A DNA stretch of 64,000 nucleotides, taken from the NCBI GenBank assembly GCA_051967755.1, contig JBQDYD010000003.1:310001-374000 (forward strand). The letters run 5' to 3'. A program made the translations under genes and the position numbers. The notes under the pieces are model-generated. The model saw only the letters and a program-made list of their open reading frames with translations. It was not told the DNA's origin and searched no databases. This DNA comes from UBA1672 sp051967755. GTDB taxonomy: Bacteria; Pseudomonadota; Alphaproteobacteria; Micavibrionales; Micavibrionaceae. Shown here in pieces: positions 27,546-36,497 of this stretch (the stretch's first letter is position 1; the number at the start of each line of letters is the position of its first letter).

Positions 27546-28739
27546 CTAGAACGCTCGCTCGGTTGTTGTTCTTGTCGCAGATGTTGTGCTGATAATGTCT
27601 AGGAATTTGATGTATTCAACACTTTCAGCATTGGCGATATACACTGTATCTTGATCTTGGACAGGAAACTTTTGCGCGTGGAAGAAGCCTTTATGCTCTC
27701 GCAAGTTCAGTCTGTAAATGACGGGCACAAACTCTGTTTCTAGATTTGCATATTCCAGGGAAACGGCATCTTCTAATTGACGGACATATTCAATCGGCTC
27801 TTCTTTATAAATGTAAATTTCGGCCGGGTCTGCTTGCGTATCACGCAGACCGTTTGCTCTGGCCAAAGCCTCTGACAATTTTAACTTACGTTTATCAAAG
27901 CTCAATGATCCTTGGAACTGTGCCGCGCCGTATACATTGAAAACTTCCGGCTCTCTATACAGGTAAACGGTGTCATTGGGCTGTGCGTATATGTTTTTCT
28001 TTGGATTTGTAAGCAACTCATCCATTAGGATTGTGTATTCATCATCCCCTCTTTGCAATGAAACCCATGTTTCATACCCGGGAGAGTTAGGCCCACCAGC
28101 CGATGCAATAACGTCCAATATGCGATCTTGGTTAAAGCCAAGGGAAAAACGATCGGCATCTTCTACATCACCAAGAACGCTTACCTCTGATCCGCCTCTT
28201 GTGTCGAAGGAAACAACAACCTGAGGTGCAAGCGCCAAGTCAGAAAGCGCGTTAACAATGCTGTTGCTGATTTCATTTGCTGTAAGACCTGCTGCCTTTA
28301 TTAGGCCTGCATATGGCACGTTAATATACCCTGCTCCGTCGACGGTTTGTGGCGGTAGATCAATGAAGTTACCGGGACGTATCGCAGCGCCTTCCTGAAC
28401 AAAAAGCCCACCCGAGTTTTGTTCAAAAATGGTCACTTGAATTATATCACCAACCTCAACCTTGGTAACATGCGGGCCGGTATTTTTGGGCCATTTATGT
28501 TCCGGGCGATATGGCTTGCGGTACTTGGCAATAGTGTTAATTGTATGTTCGTTAACTTCAACCAACGCATATTGAATTTTTTGATGATGTGGTTGGGCGT
28601 CCGGAAATTTACTTTTTCCTGAAATGTGGACTTTGGCGTCTGAAAGTACATTTGTGCTGTATGGGCCTGAGGCGGGAAGCGCTGTACACGCTGCGATCAC
28701 GAGAGAAGAACACATGGCTAGTGATTGTTTTAGAGTCAT
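27546..28739 (-). CDS. wza: Wza-like outer-membrane polysaccharide export lipoprotein
   Basis: 397 residues. A lipoprotein signal ends VIAAC (C18). A Poly_export domain (about residues 90-190) contains VEVGDIIQVTIFEQ, GYINVPYAG and GLTANEIS, followed by SLBB-type repeats with VYLYREPEVFNVYG and a C-terminal region near the outer membrane. Wza forms the outer-membrane channel for capsule or exopolysaccharide and docks on Wzz-type co-polymerases; the co-polymerase gene is 172 bp downstream on the same strand. Confidence 0.9.
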   Translation of the reverse strand: MTLKQSLAMCSSLVIAACTALPASGPYSTNVLSDAKVHISGKSKFPDAQPHHQKIQYALVEVNEHTINTIAKYRKPYRPEHKWPKNTGPHVTKVEVGDIIQVTIFEQNSGGLFVQEGAAIRPGNFIDLPPQTVDGAGYINVPYAGLIKAAGLTANEISNSIVNALSDLALAPQVVVSFDTRGGSEVSVLGDVEDADRFSLGFNQDRILDVIASAGGPNSPGYETWVSLQRGDDEYTILMDELLTNPKKNIYAQPNDTVYLYREPEVFNVYGAAQFQGSLSFDKRKLKLSEALARANGLRDTQADPAEIYIYKEEPIEYVRQLEDAVSLEYANLETEFVPVIYRLNLREHKGFFHAQKFPVQDQDTVYIANAESVEYIKFLDIISTTSATRTTTERAF

Positions 28740-28838
28740 GATTTCCGAACTTTTTAATAGCGGTTAAGAGATACGCAGCAATGTAAAAACACACACAGGG
28801 TGATTCTAACTTAAATATCAAGGGAGGATCAAGAGTCT

Positions 28839-29993
28839 TTAAGATTTGTTTTCTTCTAGGGCCTTATTTACAGTTTCCTTAATGTGATTACGGAATTTTT
28901 CAGGTGCAAATTTTTCTGCATTTATACGGCAATTTTTATAGTCGATATCATCAGAGGCCGCCTCAAAACGTTTGATAGTGTCGGCTACGCATTCGGGCGT
29001 TTGCTTTTCAAAGAATGTCCCGGTTGCGTTCTTTTTATCATTGCGATAATCGATAACTGTTTCCAATGCCCCACCTGCGCCGTACGCGACAACAGGCGTA
29101 CCACAGGCTTGCGCCTCTACAGGGATAATTCCAAAATCTTCCTCTGCGGCAAACACAAAGGCTTTCGCGCGTTGCATATGGTCGCGCAAAACATCCGTTG
29201 GCTGAAAGCCCATGATCTCAATATTTGGGGATTTGTCTGCGATGGCCTTAATTTTCGACATCTCCGGCCCGTCGCCGATGATTTTTAATTTGAGGTCTGG
29301 CAACAAAGCAAATGCGGATGCAATCAGGTCTAATCTCTTATATGGTACCATCCGTGACGCGGTGAGGTAGAAGTCCTCTTTTTGGTCACTATATTCAAAC
29401 AGGTCGACATTCACAGGTGGGTAAATTACCTCTGCATCTCTGCGATAGACTTTCCAGATACGTTTACGAATGTAATTTGAATTGGCAATGAAACTGTCAA
29501 CGCCGTTGGCTGTGCGATAGTCCCATATACGGAACTTATGCAGGATTTTCTTCGCGATATACCCCTTTATACCGCGATCCATATTACTTTCTTTCAGGTA
29601 ATGATGCATCAAATCCCAAGCATAGCGCGTTGGGCTATGTACGTATGAAACGTGGATTTGCTCTGCGCCTGTGATCACACCTTTTGCAACGGCATGACTG
29701 GAAGATATGATTAAGTCATATTCTGATAAATCAAAATCTTCGATCGCCATAGGGCAAAACGGCAGGAGCTTACGATAGTATTTTTCAACCTTTGGCCATT
29801 TGTTTAAATAACTCGCAGTAATCTTACAATCACCAAATGTTTTGCGCTGTTCGTCATCTAGAAAATCAAATAACGTGTAGATATCTGCATCAGGATACAC
29901 TTGTACAATTTGTTCAAGAACACGCTCCGCCCCGGCGATCAGGGGTAACCAGTCATGGATAATAGCTACTTTTAAGTCTTTATGCTCGGCCAT
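28839..29993 (-). CDS. Glycosyltransferase family 4 (WbaZ/mannosyltransferase-like)
   Basis: 384 residues, GT-B. The N-terminus AIIHDWLPLIAGAERVLEQI and the middle SRMVPYKRLDLI are typical, and the donor-site E-x7-E is EEDFGIIPVE (about 280-289) followed by CGTPVVAYGAGG. This subgroup often transfers mannose from GDP-mannose. The gene overlaps the 3' end of manC by 14 bp, the enzyme that makes GDP-mannose, which supports that donor. The ATG has GGAAG upstream. Confidence 0.88.
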   Translation of the reverse strand: MAEHKDLKVAIIHDWLPLIAGAERVLEQIVQVYPDADIYTLFDFLDDEQRKTFGDCKITASYLNKWPKVEKYYRKLLPFCPMAIEDFDLSEYDLIISSSHAVAKGVITGAEQIHVSYVHSPTRYAWDLMHHYLKESNMDRGIKGYIAKKILHKFRIWDYRTANGVDSFIANSNYIRKRIWKVYRRDAEVIYPPVNVDLFEYSDQKEDFYLTASRMVPYKRLDLIASAFALLPDLKLKIIGDGPEMSKIKAIADKSPNIEIMGFQPTDVLRDHMQRAKAFVFAAEEDFGIIPVEAQACGTPVVAYGAGGALETVIDYRNDKKNATGTFFEKQTPECVADTIKRFEAASDDIDYKNCRINAEKFAPEKFRNHIKETVNKALEENKS

Positions 29994-31383
29994 AAATGTC
30001 TTCCAATCTTACAATATCATCTTCACCAAGATAGCTTCCGGTTTGAACCTCGATCAGTTCCAGCATGATTTTACCGGGATTTTCTAATGCATGAACAATA
30101 CCGACGGGAAGGTAAACAGATTCATTTTCAGAAATTGTCAGGATCTCTTCGCCTTTGGTTACGCGTGCCGTGCCTTTAACGACGACCCAGTGTTCTGATC
30201 TATGAAAGTGTTTCTGTAGGGACAGCTTGGCACCGGGTTTAACCGAAATTCGTTTTACCTGATCACGTTCGCCAAAGCAGATGGAATCGTAATGCCCCCA
30301 CGGGCGATAAACCGTGCGGTGATGCTTGGCTTCTTTCCTGTTTTCTTTTTTCAGGTCAGAGACAATTTCTTTTACATCCTGAACATGTTCTTTAGATGCC
30401 ACAAGCAGTGCGTCTTGAGTATCGACAACAATCACATCCTCAAGCCCAAGCGTACAGACAAGCTTGCTTTTGCCTCTGATAAAGCAGTTTTTTGTCTTTT
30501 TGGCTATAACATCGCCAATGCATACGTTGTTATCTTCGTTTTTCTCGGAGACTTCCCAAACCGCGTCCCAAGAGCCAACGTCATTCCAGTTGGCGTCAAG
30601 GGAGACCATCGCACCGTTTTGGGTTTTCTCCATGACGGCATAATCAATGGATATATCTTCGCATTGCTCAAATGACGTCGCCTCCAGACGGATGAAGTCC
30701 AAATCTTTTTCACTGTTGTCCAGTGCAGCCTTTGCGTGTTTCACAATGTCCGGATGGTGGTGTTCTAATTCTTCGATAAAGGCGGCTGCCTTAAAACAGA
30801 ACATGCCGCTATTCCATAAATACTTTCCGCTATCCAGAAATTCTTGCGCTGTTTTCTCGTCAGGCTTTTCCTTGAATGCAGCAATTTTATACGCACCATC
30901 AACGATGGAATCACCTGACTCAATATAGCCGTATCCTGTGTGCGGTTCTGTCGGTTTAATACCGAATGTCACAAGGTGCCCCTCTTCTGCGAGTTTTTGG
31001 GCCTTTTTTACCGCATCGGAAAACGCGTCCAAATTCTCAATGACATGATCTGCAGGCAAAACTAACAGTATAGAGTCTGGATCTTTTTTAATTGCAGACA
31101 GAGCGGCTGTTGCGATTGCAGGAGCTGTGTTGCGCCCGACAGGTTCCAGAATGATGTCCTGAACATCTTGGTCAATCATACGCATATTTTCCGCAACGAT
31201 GAATCTGTGTTCTTCATTACAAACGACACTTGGTGCATCTAAGCCGATTTTTTGTAATCTGATTGCCGTTTCCTGAAACAGGGTTTTATCAGTATGTAAG
31301 GCGATAAATTGTTTCGGGTATAGCGGGCGAGACAAAGGCCATAATCTTGTGCCGGAGCCACCGGATAGGATGATCGGGTGCAT
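29980..31383 (-). CDS. manC: Mannose-1-phosphate guanylyltransferase / mannose-6-phosphate isomerase
   Basis: 467 residues from ATG 31383, chosen because AGGAAC precedes it and the conserved sequence begins at once; an in-frame upstream extension to 31428 is not needed. The nucleotidyltransferase domain starts GGSGTRLWPLSRPLYPKQF, and a C-terminal type II isomerase cupin (about 360-460) has RPWGHYDSI and LQKHFHRSEHW. It makes GDP-mannose from mannose-1-P and can also interconvert fructose-6-P and mannose-6-P. No phosphomannomutase (manB/algC) is in the window, so that step is encoded elsewhere. Confidence 0.93.
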   Translation of the reverse strand: MHPIILSGGSGTRLWPLSRPLYPKQFIALHTDKTLFQETAIRLQKIGLDAPSVVCNEEHRFIVAENMRMIDQDVQDIILEPVGRNTAPAIATAALSAIKKDPDSILLVLPADHVIENLDAFSDAVKKAQKLAEEGHLVTFGIKPTEPHTGYGYIESGDSIVDGAYKIAAFKEKPDEKTAQEFLDSGKYLWNSGMFCFKAAAFIEELEHHHPDIVKHAKAALDNSEKDLDFIRLEATSFEQCEDISIDYAVMEKTQNGAMVSLDANWNDVGSWDAVWEVSEKNEDNNVCIGDVIAKKTKNCFIRGKSKLVCTLGLEDVIVVDTQDALLVASKEHVQDVKEIVSDLKKENRKEAKHHRTVYRPWGHYDSICFGERDQVKRISVKPGAKLSLQKHFHRSEHWVVVKGTARVTKGEEILTISENESVYLPVGIVHALENPGKIMLELIEVQTGSYLGEDDIVRLEDIYGRA

Positions 31384-31552
31384 GATGAGTTCCTGTTCCT
31401 GTTTTATGCGCACGTGAATACTTCTCACGTTTATTGATGGCGATACTAACCATCCTTGGCGAAAAAAAACAGTACTTTTTGTGCAAAGCAGTATTCTGCA
31501 AATTATGTTATAGGGTGATCTGCTCTCAGAGCCGTTTTTGTGGTGTTAAGAT

Positions 31553-31570
31553 GCGGGTGTGTTTACCCGC
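31553..31570 (-). terminator. Hairpin after the EAL gene, possible terminator
   Basis: A perfect six-pair GC-rich hairpin, GCGGGT / ACCCGC with a six-base loop, lies a few bases beyond the stop of the minus-strand EAL gene. Read on that strand it is followed by ATCTTAAC, not by a T run, so it is at best a weak intrinsic terminator or an RNA-stabilising stem. Confidence 0.4.
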
Positions 31571-31574
31571 TTTG

Positions 31575-33197
31575 CTAATCAGGTTTTGTGTATCCGGGGC
31601 CTGCAAGTGGTTTACCGAAATAGTATCCCTGACCGTAATCAATCCCGAGCCCTTTTAACGTATCCGCGATTTCCTTGTTTTCAACAAACTCTCCAACGAC
31701 TTTCATGTCCAAATCCTTACACATTTGTGTGAGGTTCTTCACCATAATCAAGTCCCGATTCTCATTAAGAATGTTCTTGATGTACTTTCCGTCAATTTTC
31801 ACAAAATCCACATGCATACTGCTGAGGTATTGGAAGGATGCAGACCCTGCGCCAAAGTCATCAAGCGCGATCTTTAATCCATCCGCTCTCAGGCTTTGGA
31901 CAACGCCCCCTACTTTATCAAGGTCATTGATTTGCGTACTTTCCGTGATTTCAAAAATTATTCGGCTTCTTAGGTGCGGATAATTATCGATTTCTAATTC
32001 CAACTGCATTAAAAATTCGTCATTTGCAATGGATTGACCGGAGATATTGATTGAAAAATTTTCCTCAGTATCTTTGCGTTTGCTATCAATGTAACCTAGG
32101 GAACGCCTTACGACGGCGATATCCAGTTCAGATGCCATGCCTATGTCTTCGCCGAACATAATCCATTCAAATGTGTTGCCCTCTCTGAAACGACAGAGCA
32201 TCTCATAATGGCTACATTCCCATGTTTGTAAGTTAACAATCGGTTGAAAGTGCATTGAGAAATCCAAATCCTGAAGGATTTTTTTGAATTCCTGTATTTT
32301 TTGAGTGTTCGCAGTAACGAAGGCCTTAAAACCTGAGTTGAGCTCTTTTATTGTAAGGTCAGTGCCGCTACGTTCGAATTCATTCAGGGTGTAAAATAAC
32401 GCGCGTGTTGCGTCACGCTCATCCATATCTGACATGTCAGTGGATACGGTTTTTGTCTTTATTTCAATGCCTTCGCCAAGTGGGTCATGCTCTTTTGACA
32501 GGGTGTTGATGCTTTGGGTCAATTCCTCAATATTCAGTTCTGCACCGTGAATAACACTATATTTACCGCCCCCTAAATGCGCGGCGGTCTCCCCGTCGAG
32601 AGAGTTATCGCATAGCATTTTCGTCATGGCGTCAGACATCTTTTTCCACGCTTTGTCGCCCATTCTTTTTTGTGCGAAGTTGGCTCCGGCGATGTCGATT
32701 AGGGTCATGTCAGCATCTTCACCAAGATCAGAAGCCATTTTCAAAACTTCTTGGGCGGCATCAATGAAGCTCTCTTTATCCAGAGTTTTGTTCTCTTCTT
32801 GGTCTTTCGCAAGTTGCCCGATTTGGTTAATGATTGCATTACCTGTTGCTATGCTAACGTAGGTTTCGGGTTTTCCCGGCATTTTAATGGCACTAACAAT
32901 TATGTTACGTGCATTTTTTCCGTCTTTTAAAGAAACAAGTGTAGGGCCGCATCTCTGTCCCGGCTGAGATTTTTTTAGCATGACCTTAAGCACCATACGG
33001 TCTTTTTTGTTAAAAAGGTCAAGCCACGGTGTGCCGTTAAGTGAGGCTGCGTCTTTATTCCCTGTCAATCCTTGTACAGCGCCTAACGCGTATTGCACGT
33101 TGCCCTCTTTGTCGAGCTCCAGCAAAAGGTCGGAGGTCGCAAAAGAAAAAGACAGAAAACGTTCCCTTTGCTTTTTGAGGTTGTCGTCGTGCGTCAT
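31575..33197 (-). CDS. EAL-domain c-di-GMP phosphodiesterase with degenerate GGDEF
   Basis: 540 residues. An N-terminal PAS-like region (about 10-110) is followed by a divergent GGDEF-like region in which the signature reads GGGKY (about 208-213), so cyclase activity is not expected. The C-terminal EAL domain (about 310-535) keeps the catalytic set: EML as the EAL variant, N of SINISGQ, E of FEITEST, DDFGAG, K of VKIDGKYI, E of GEFVEN and QGYYFGKPL. It should hydrolyse c-di-GMP in the cytoplasm. It lies beside the polysaccharide locus on the same strand as manC, which fits control of surface glycan or attachment. The ribosome site is weak. Confidence 0.87.
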   Translation of the reverse strand: MTHDDNLKKQRERFLSFSFATSDLLLELDKEGNVQYALGAVQGLTGNKDAASLNGTPWLDLFNKKDRMVLKVMLKKSQPGQRCGPTLVSLKDGKNARNIIVSAIKMPGKPETYVSIATGNAIINQIGQLAKDQEENKTLDKESFIDAAQEVLKMASDLGEDADMTLIDIAGANFAQKRMGDKAWKKMSDAMTKMLCDNSLDGETAAHLGGGKYSVIHGAELNIEELTQSINTLSKEHDPLGEGIEIKTKTVSTDMSDMDERDATRALFYTLNEFERSGTDLTIKELNSGFKAFVTANTQKIQEFKKILQDLDFSMHFQPIVNLQTWECSHYEMLCRFREGNTFEWIMFGEDIGMASELDIAVVRRSLGYIDSKRKDTEENFSINISGQSIANDEFLMQLELEIDNYPHLRSRIIFEITESTQINDLDKVGGVVQSLRADGLKIALDDFGAGSASFQYLSSMHVDFVKIDGKYIKNILNENRDLIMVKNLTQMCKDLDMKVVGEFVENKEIADTLKGLGIDYGQGYYFGKPLAGPGYTKPD

Positions 33198-33318
33198 AGT
33201 GCTTTTATTAAGAAATGGATTAAATCAAACAGGTGCCTATAATAGCACATTAAATTTATATAAGATTAAAAAATGCAATCTTTGGAAGTATTCTCACATT
33301 TTTTTTAGGGTAAGCGAA

Positions 33319-34116
33319 ATGCAAAATAAAAAACCATATACAATGACTGATCTCATCGAGGTCATGAGCGCACTCAGAGATCCGGACGGGGGATGTCCAT
33401 GGGACTTGGAGCAAAGCTTTGATACGATTCTTCCATATACATTAGAGGAAGCATACGAGGTTGCCGATGCGATTGATCGAAATAACATGACCGAGCTAAG
33501 AGAGGAGCTTGGGGACTTATTATTTCAGTCTGTTTATCATGCGCAAATGGCATCCGAAAATGGTGACTTTGATTTGCATGATGTGATCCATGATGTGACA
33601 GACAAAATGATTACGCGCCATCCGCATGTGTTTAAGGATCAAGATGCACAAACTGCGGCCGATGTGGATGAGATTTGGGATGCACAAAAGAGTAAGGAAG
33701 CAAAACATATTGGCGCGGATAAAAGCGCACTTGATGGTGTTGCGAAAGCTCTGCCTTCTTTATTGCGTGCGCAGAAGCTGCAAAAGCGTGCGGCAAAGGT
33801 TGGGTTTGAATGGCCGAATACTATGCATGTTCTGGATAAGTTAGAGGAAGAGATTGCTGAGATGCGTCAAGCGCTCGCGAATAATGATCTTGAGAATCAA
33901 GAAGAAGAGCTGGGTGATATATTATTTCTGCTCGCCAATTATGGGCGCATGTTAGGCATTAATGCAGAGGAAGCCGTGCGTAAATGTAATCAGAAGTTTG
34001 AAAAGCGTTTTCGCGGCATTGAGCAAGATTTTAAAGATCAGGGCGTTACCTTTTCAGAGGCATCTTTGGAGCAAATGGAACAGTCCTGGAATAAGCAAAA
34101 GAAAGTGGCGTCTTAA
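33319..34116 (+). CDS. mazG: Nucleoside triphosphate pyrophosphohydrolase
   Basis: 265 residues from ATG 33319, with AGGG upstream; the frame stays open another 113 codons upstream, but that stretch overlaps the start of the EAL gene on the other strand and has no MazG homology. Two MazG domains: LRDPDGGCPWDLEQSFDT and EEAYEVADAI in the first, RAAKVGFEWP and EEEIAEMRQAL then EEELGDILFLL in the second, with the metal-binding E-E-x-x-E/D pattern. It hydrolyses non-canonical or excess NTPs to NMP and PPi. Its last 4 bp overlap the end of hflX on the other strand. Confidence 0.94.
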   Translation: MQNKKPYTMTDLIEVMSALRDPDGGCPWDLEQSFDTILPYTLEEAYEVADAIDRNNMTELREELGDLLFQSVYHAQMASENGDFDLHDVIHDVTDKMITRHPHVFKDQDAQTAADVDEIWDAQKSKEAKHIGADKSALDGVAKALPSLLRAQKLQKRAAKVGFEWPNTMHVLDKLEEEIAEMRQALANNDLENQEEELGDILFLLANYGRMLGINAEEAVRKCNQKFEKRFRGIEQDFKDQGVTFSEASLEQMEQSWNKQKKVAS

Positions 34117-35420
34117 TCTTTTGCCTTGTAAGGAAAACTGCTTTCGAACTTATTGATGTTTGCCTTATCAAGTGTGACTGTGACTTCGACGGTTTTTTCG
34201 GTATCTTTGCGATCAAGTACATCACCGTTTTCATAGAGCCATGACAGGGCTTTGCCGTCTTCAATTTTTATTTCATATGTAACATCATCATGGTTGCGCG
34301 ATGTCACTGATGCGACTTGCTCTTCCAGTGTATCTGTTCCGATGCCCTGATGGGCGGAAACCATTAAGCATGGTTTGCGAGACAGTTTGCACAGACGTTC
34401 GAAGTCTGCGAAGCTTTCCTCATCCAGTTTGTCGACTTTGTTATAAACCTCAATGATACGTTCATCGTGGTCATATTCGACGCCAAGATCTTCCAAAATT
34501 TCAATAACATCATTTTTCTGTGCCATGAAATCTTCGCGTGATGCGTCAATAACGTGAACAATAACATCTGCGTGAATAATCTGTTCCAAGGTTGCGCGAA
34601 AGGCTGCAACCAAATGCGTAGGCAGGTCGGAAATGAATCCAACAGTATCTGCCAAGATTGCTTCTTGATTACCCGGTAATTCAATTTTACGCATGGTCGG
34701 ATCAAGTGTTGCAAACGGCAAGTCTTCGGCGAAAACGCCGGCCTTGGTAATCTTGTTAAATAATGTGGACTTTCCCGCGTTCGTGTATCCAACCAAAGAG
34801 ACAATCGGAAACGGCACGCGTGCCCTACTTTGGCGCCCTAGGTCGCGTGTACGGCGCACATCCTGTAGTTCTTTTTTCAGTCTGGTGATGCGTTCGCTAA
34901 TTAAACGCCTGTCAATTTCGATTTGTCGTTCACCGGGCCCACCCATAAAACCGGCACCACCGCGTTGCCTTTCAAGGTGTGTCCAAGAACGTACGAGGCG
35001 CGACCGCTGATAATCCAGTGCGGCCAGTTCAACCTGTAATCGCCCTTCCTTGGTTTGTGCGCGTGCACCAAAAATTTCCAGAATAAGACCTGTTCGGTCT
35101 ATGATTTTTGTGTCCCAAGCTTTTTCAAGGTTTCTTTGCTGTACGGGAGAGAGCGAACAGTTCGCGATGATGATTGCGGGTTTTAGGGATTTAATTTTAG
35201 CGGCTATTTCTTCTCTGGTCCCTTTACCGAAGAAGCTTCCTGCCTGAATGGTGGAAAATTTAATCGTGTTTGTTTCAATAACATCTAAATCGATGGCACG
35301 AGCAAGTCCCTCAACCTCTTCGATGATATCTTCGATATCGCGGTTGAGTGGCTTATTTTTATCTATCGGCTGGATGATATATGCTGTGTCGCGCTCTTGA
35401 TATTGAGCGCTCACATACAT
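34113..35420 (-). CDS. hflX: Ribosome-associated GTPase HflX
   Basis: 435 residues from ATG 35420. The N-terminal HflX domain has QAGSFFGKGTREEIAAKI, then the glycine-rich GGAGFMGGPGERQIE linker, a G domain with GYTNAGKST (P-loop), DTVGFISDLP (G3) and YNKVDKLD (G4), and a C-terminal domain. HflX splits stalled ribosomes under stress. A TTG at 35438 with AAGGAA eight bases upstream is an alternative start adding six residues; the ATG has AAGGA at shorter spacing. It follows hfq, as in many proteobacteria. Confidence 0.93.
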   Translation of the reverse strand: MYVSAQYQERDTAYIIQPIDKNKPLNRDIEDIIEEVEGLARAIDLDVIETNTIKFSTIQAGSFFGKGTREEIAAKIKSLKPAIIIANCSLSPVQQRNLEKAWDTKIIDRTGLILEIFGARAQTKEGRLQVELAALDYQRSRLVRSWTHLERQRGGAGFMGGPGERQIEIDRRLISERITRLKKELQDVRRTRDLGRQSRARVPFPIVSLVGYTNAGKSTLFNKITKAGVFAEDLPFATLDPTMRKIELPGNQEAILADTVGFISDLPTHLVAAFRATLEQIIHADVIVHVIDASREDFMAQKNDVIEILEDLGVEYDHDERIIEVYNKVDKLDEESFADFERLCKLSRKPCLMVSAHQGIGTDTLEEQVASVTSRNHDDVTYEIKIEDGKALSWLYENGDVLDRKDTEKTVEVTVTLDKANINKFESSFPYKAKD

Positions 35421-35469
35421 TTTATCCTTATTTTTCAAGGTAACTGTTCCTTATTGAATCAGCTAACTA

Positions 35470-35724
35470 TTAATCTGAGTCAGATGATCCAGTTTTATCT
35501 TCTTCATTCAGGTTTAGCGGCCCACCAGGCATGATGGTTGAAATGGCATGCTTGTAGATTAATTGTACATGTGAATCTCTACGTAAAAGAAGGCAGAAAT
35601 TATCAAACCATGTCACGATTCCCTGTAATTTTACGCCGTTTACCAGAAATACTGTTACGGACATTTTTTCTTTACGAATTTTATTTAGAAAAACGTCTTG
35701 GACGTTTTGTATTTTTTCGGACAT
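35470..35724 (-). CDS. hfq: RNA chaperone Hfq
   Basis: 84 residues. Sm1 (VFLNKIRKEKMSVTVFLVNG) and Sm2 (LIYKHAIST) motifs are standard, including the YKHA core that forms the U-rich RNA binding site on the proximal face. A short acidic C-terminal tail (NEEDKTGSSDSD) follows, as in many alphaproteobacteria. Hfq forms hexamers that pair small RNAs with messages. AGGA precedes the ATG. A 7-bp inverted repeat lies 38-53 bases upstream and could take part in control of this gene. Confidence 0.97.
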   Translation of the reverse strand: MSEKIQNVQDVFLNKIRKEKMSVTVFLVNGVKLQGIVTWFDNFCLLLRRDSHVQLIYKHAISTIMPGGPLNLNEEDKTGSSDSD

Positions 35725-35761
35725 TTTTTTTCTTTTTCCTAAGTTTTTATCGTTGTTTTTA

Positions 35762-35777
35762 TTAGTAAACTTACTAA
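35762..35777 (-). promoter_or_regulatory. Inverted repeat upstream of hfq
   Basis: TTAGTAA and TTACTAA form a perfect 7-bp inverted repeat around a two-base centre. It lies 38-53 bases before the hfq start. The tiny centre fits a protein operator better than an RNA hairpin. No binding protein can be named. Confidence 0.3.
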
Positions 35778-35828
35778 ACCATTCAGCTCGCAGTAATAAA
35801 ACATATACACAGTTTTAGAGCAACATTT

Positions 35829-36497
35829 CTATATTGCAACCAAAAACTCTTTGAATTGTTGGTAGTGGTCAAAGCTGATGAGGGGCTTATAGGTTGCAAT
35901 CAAACTTTCTGTGTCTTTGTCACCTTTTAGGAAGATTCCGGTGCATCCTGCATCTTGTGCACAGGCCAAATCATTTTCGGTATCACCGACAAACCAAATA
36001 TTGTGTGTTTGAGGTTCTAGGTTTGTTTTTTCCAAAGCAAGAGCGAGCGGAGCGCCTGATGGTTTATCAGAGTGCGCTTCCCCTGCCCCGATAATCACCT
36101 GAAAGAACGGGGCAAAGCGCGTGTGTTCCAACTCTCTGGTGACAAAGCTGCTCTTTTTGTTTGTAACAACGCCCATTGGTATTTTGTTGGTATGAAAAAA
36201 CTCCAGAACATCGCGTGTTCCGTCGATTGTTTTTACTTTGTGACTGTTTTCAAAAACATATGTTTGAAAGATATCCATGGCCTGATCGCATTTATCTTTG
36301 TAAATTGCGGGGTATAGCACCTCTCTCGGCTTGCCAAAATAATTCATGTATTCACCATCTTTGAAACGCTCAAAGCCCAGCGCTTCTAATGTGTGATTAT
36401 GCGCGTCATTAAGAAAACCATAACTGTCAGCGATTGTGCCGTCCCAGTCCCAAAATACGGCGTCCGGTAAAGTGATTGTTTCGGGGAAGTGCGTCAT
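35829..36497 (-). CDS. HAD-superfamily phosphatase (phosphoglycolate phosphatase-like)
   Basis: 222 residues. HAD motif I is FWDWDGTIADS with both nucleophile aspartates, motif II threonine is in GVVTNKKSS, motif III lysine in HSDKPSG, and motif IV VGDTENDLACA. The cap is the alpha-helical subfamily IA type, as in Gph-like enzymes. The substrate cannot be told from sequence. Its start overlaps the murI stop by 4 bp, so it is translated with glutamate racemase. Confidence 0.87.
   Translation of the reverse strand: MTHFPETITLPDAVFWDWDGTIADSYGFLNDAHNHTLEALGFERFKDGEYMNYFGKPREVLYPAIYKDKCDQAMDIFQTYVFENSHKVKTIDGTRDVLEFFHTNKIPMGVVTNKKSSFVTRELEHTRFAPFFQVIIGAGEAHSDKPSGAPLALALEKTNLEPQTHNIWFVGDTENDLACAQDAGCTGIFLKGDKDTESLIATYKPLISFDHYQQFKEFLVAI

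Noticed and set aside
14905..31383. tRNA-Ser as attachment site of a polysaccharide genomic island
   Set aside because: No integrase is found and the tRNA 3' end is not repeated near the other end of the locus (31383-31575 checked by eye).
33238..33243. TATAAT before mazG as a promoter
   Set aside because: The -10 box is perfect, but no acceptable -35 box lies at 16-18 bases, and the region is AT-rich.
32980..33318. 113-codon upstream extension of mazG
   Set aside because: It overlaps the start of the EAL gene on the other strand, has no MazG homology, and a ribosome site stands before ATG 33319.
34364..34804. 146-codon minus-strand frame in hflX
   Set aside because: Same-strand, different-frame shadow of the G domain; no family pattern.
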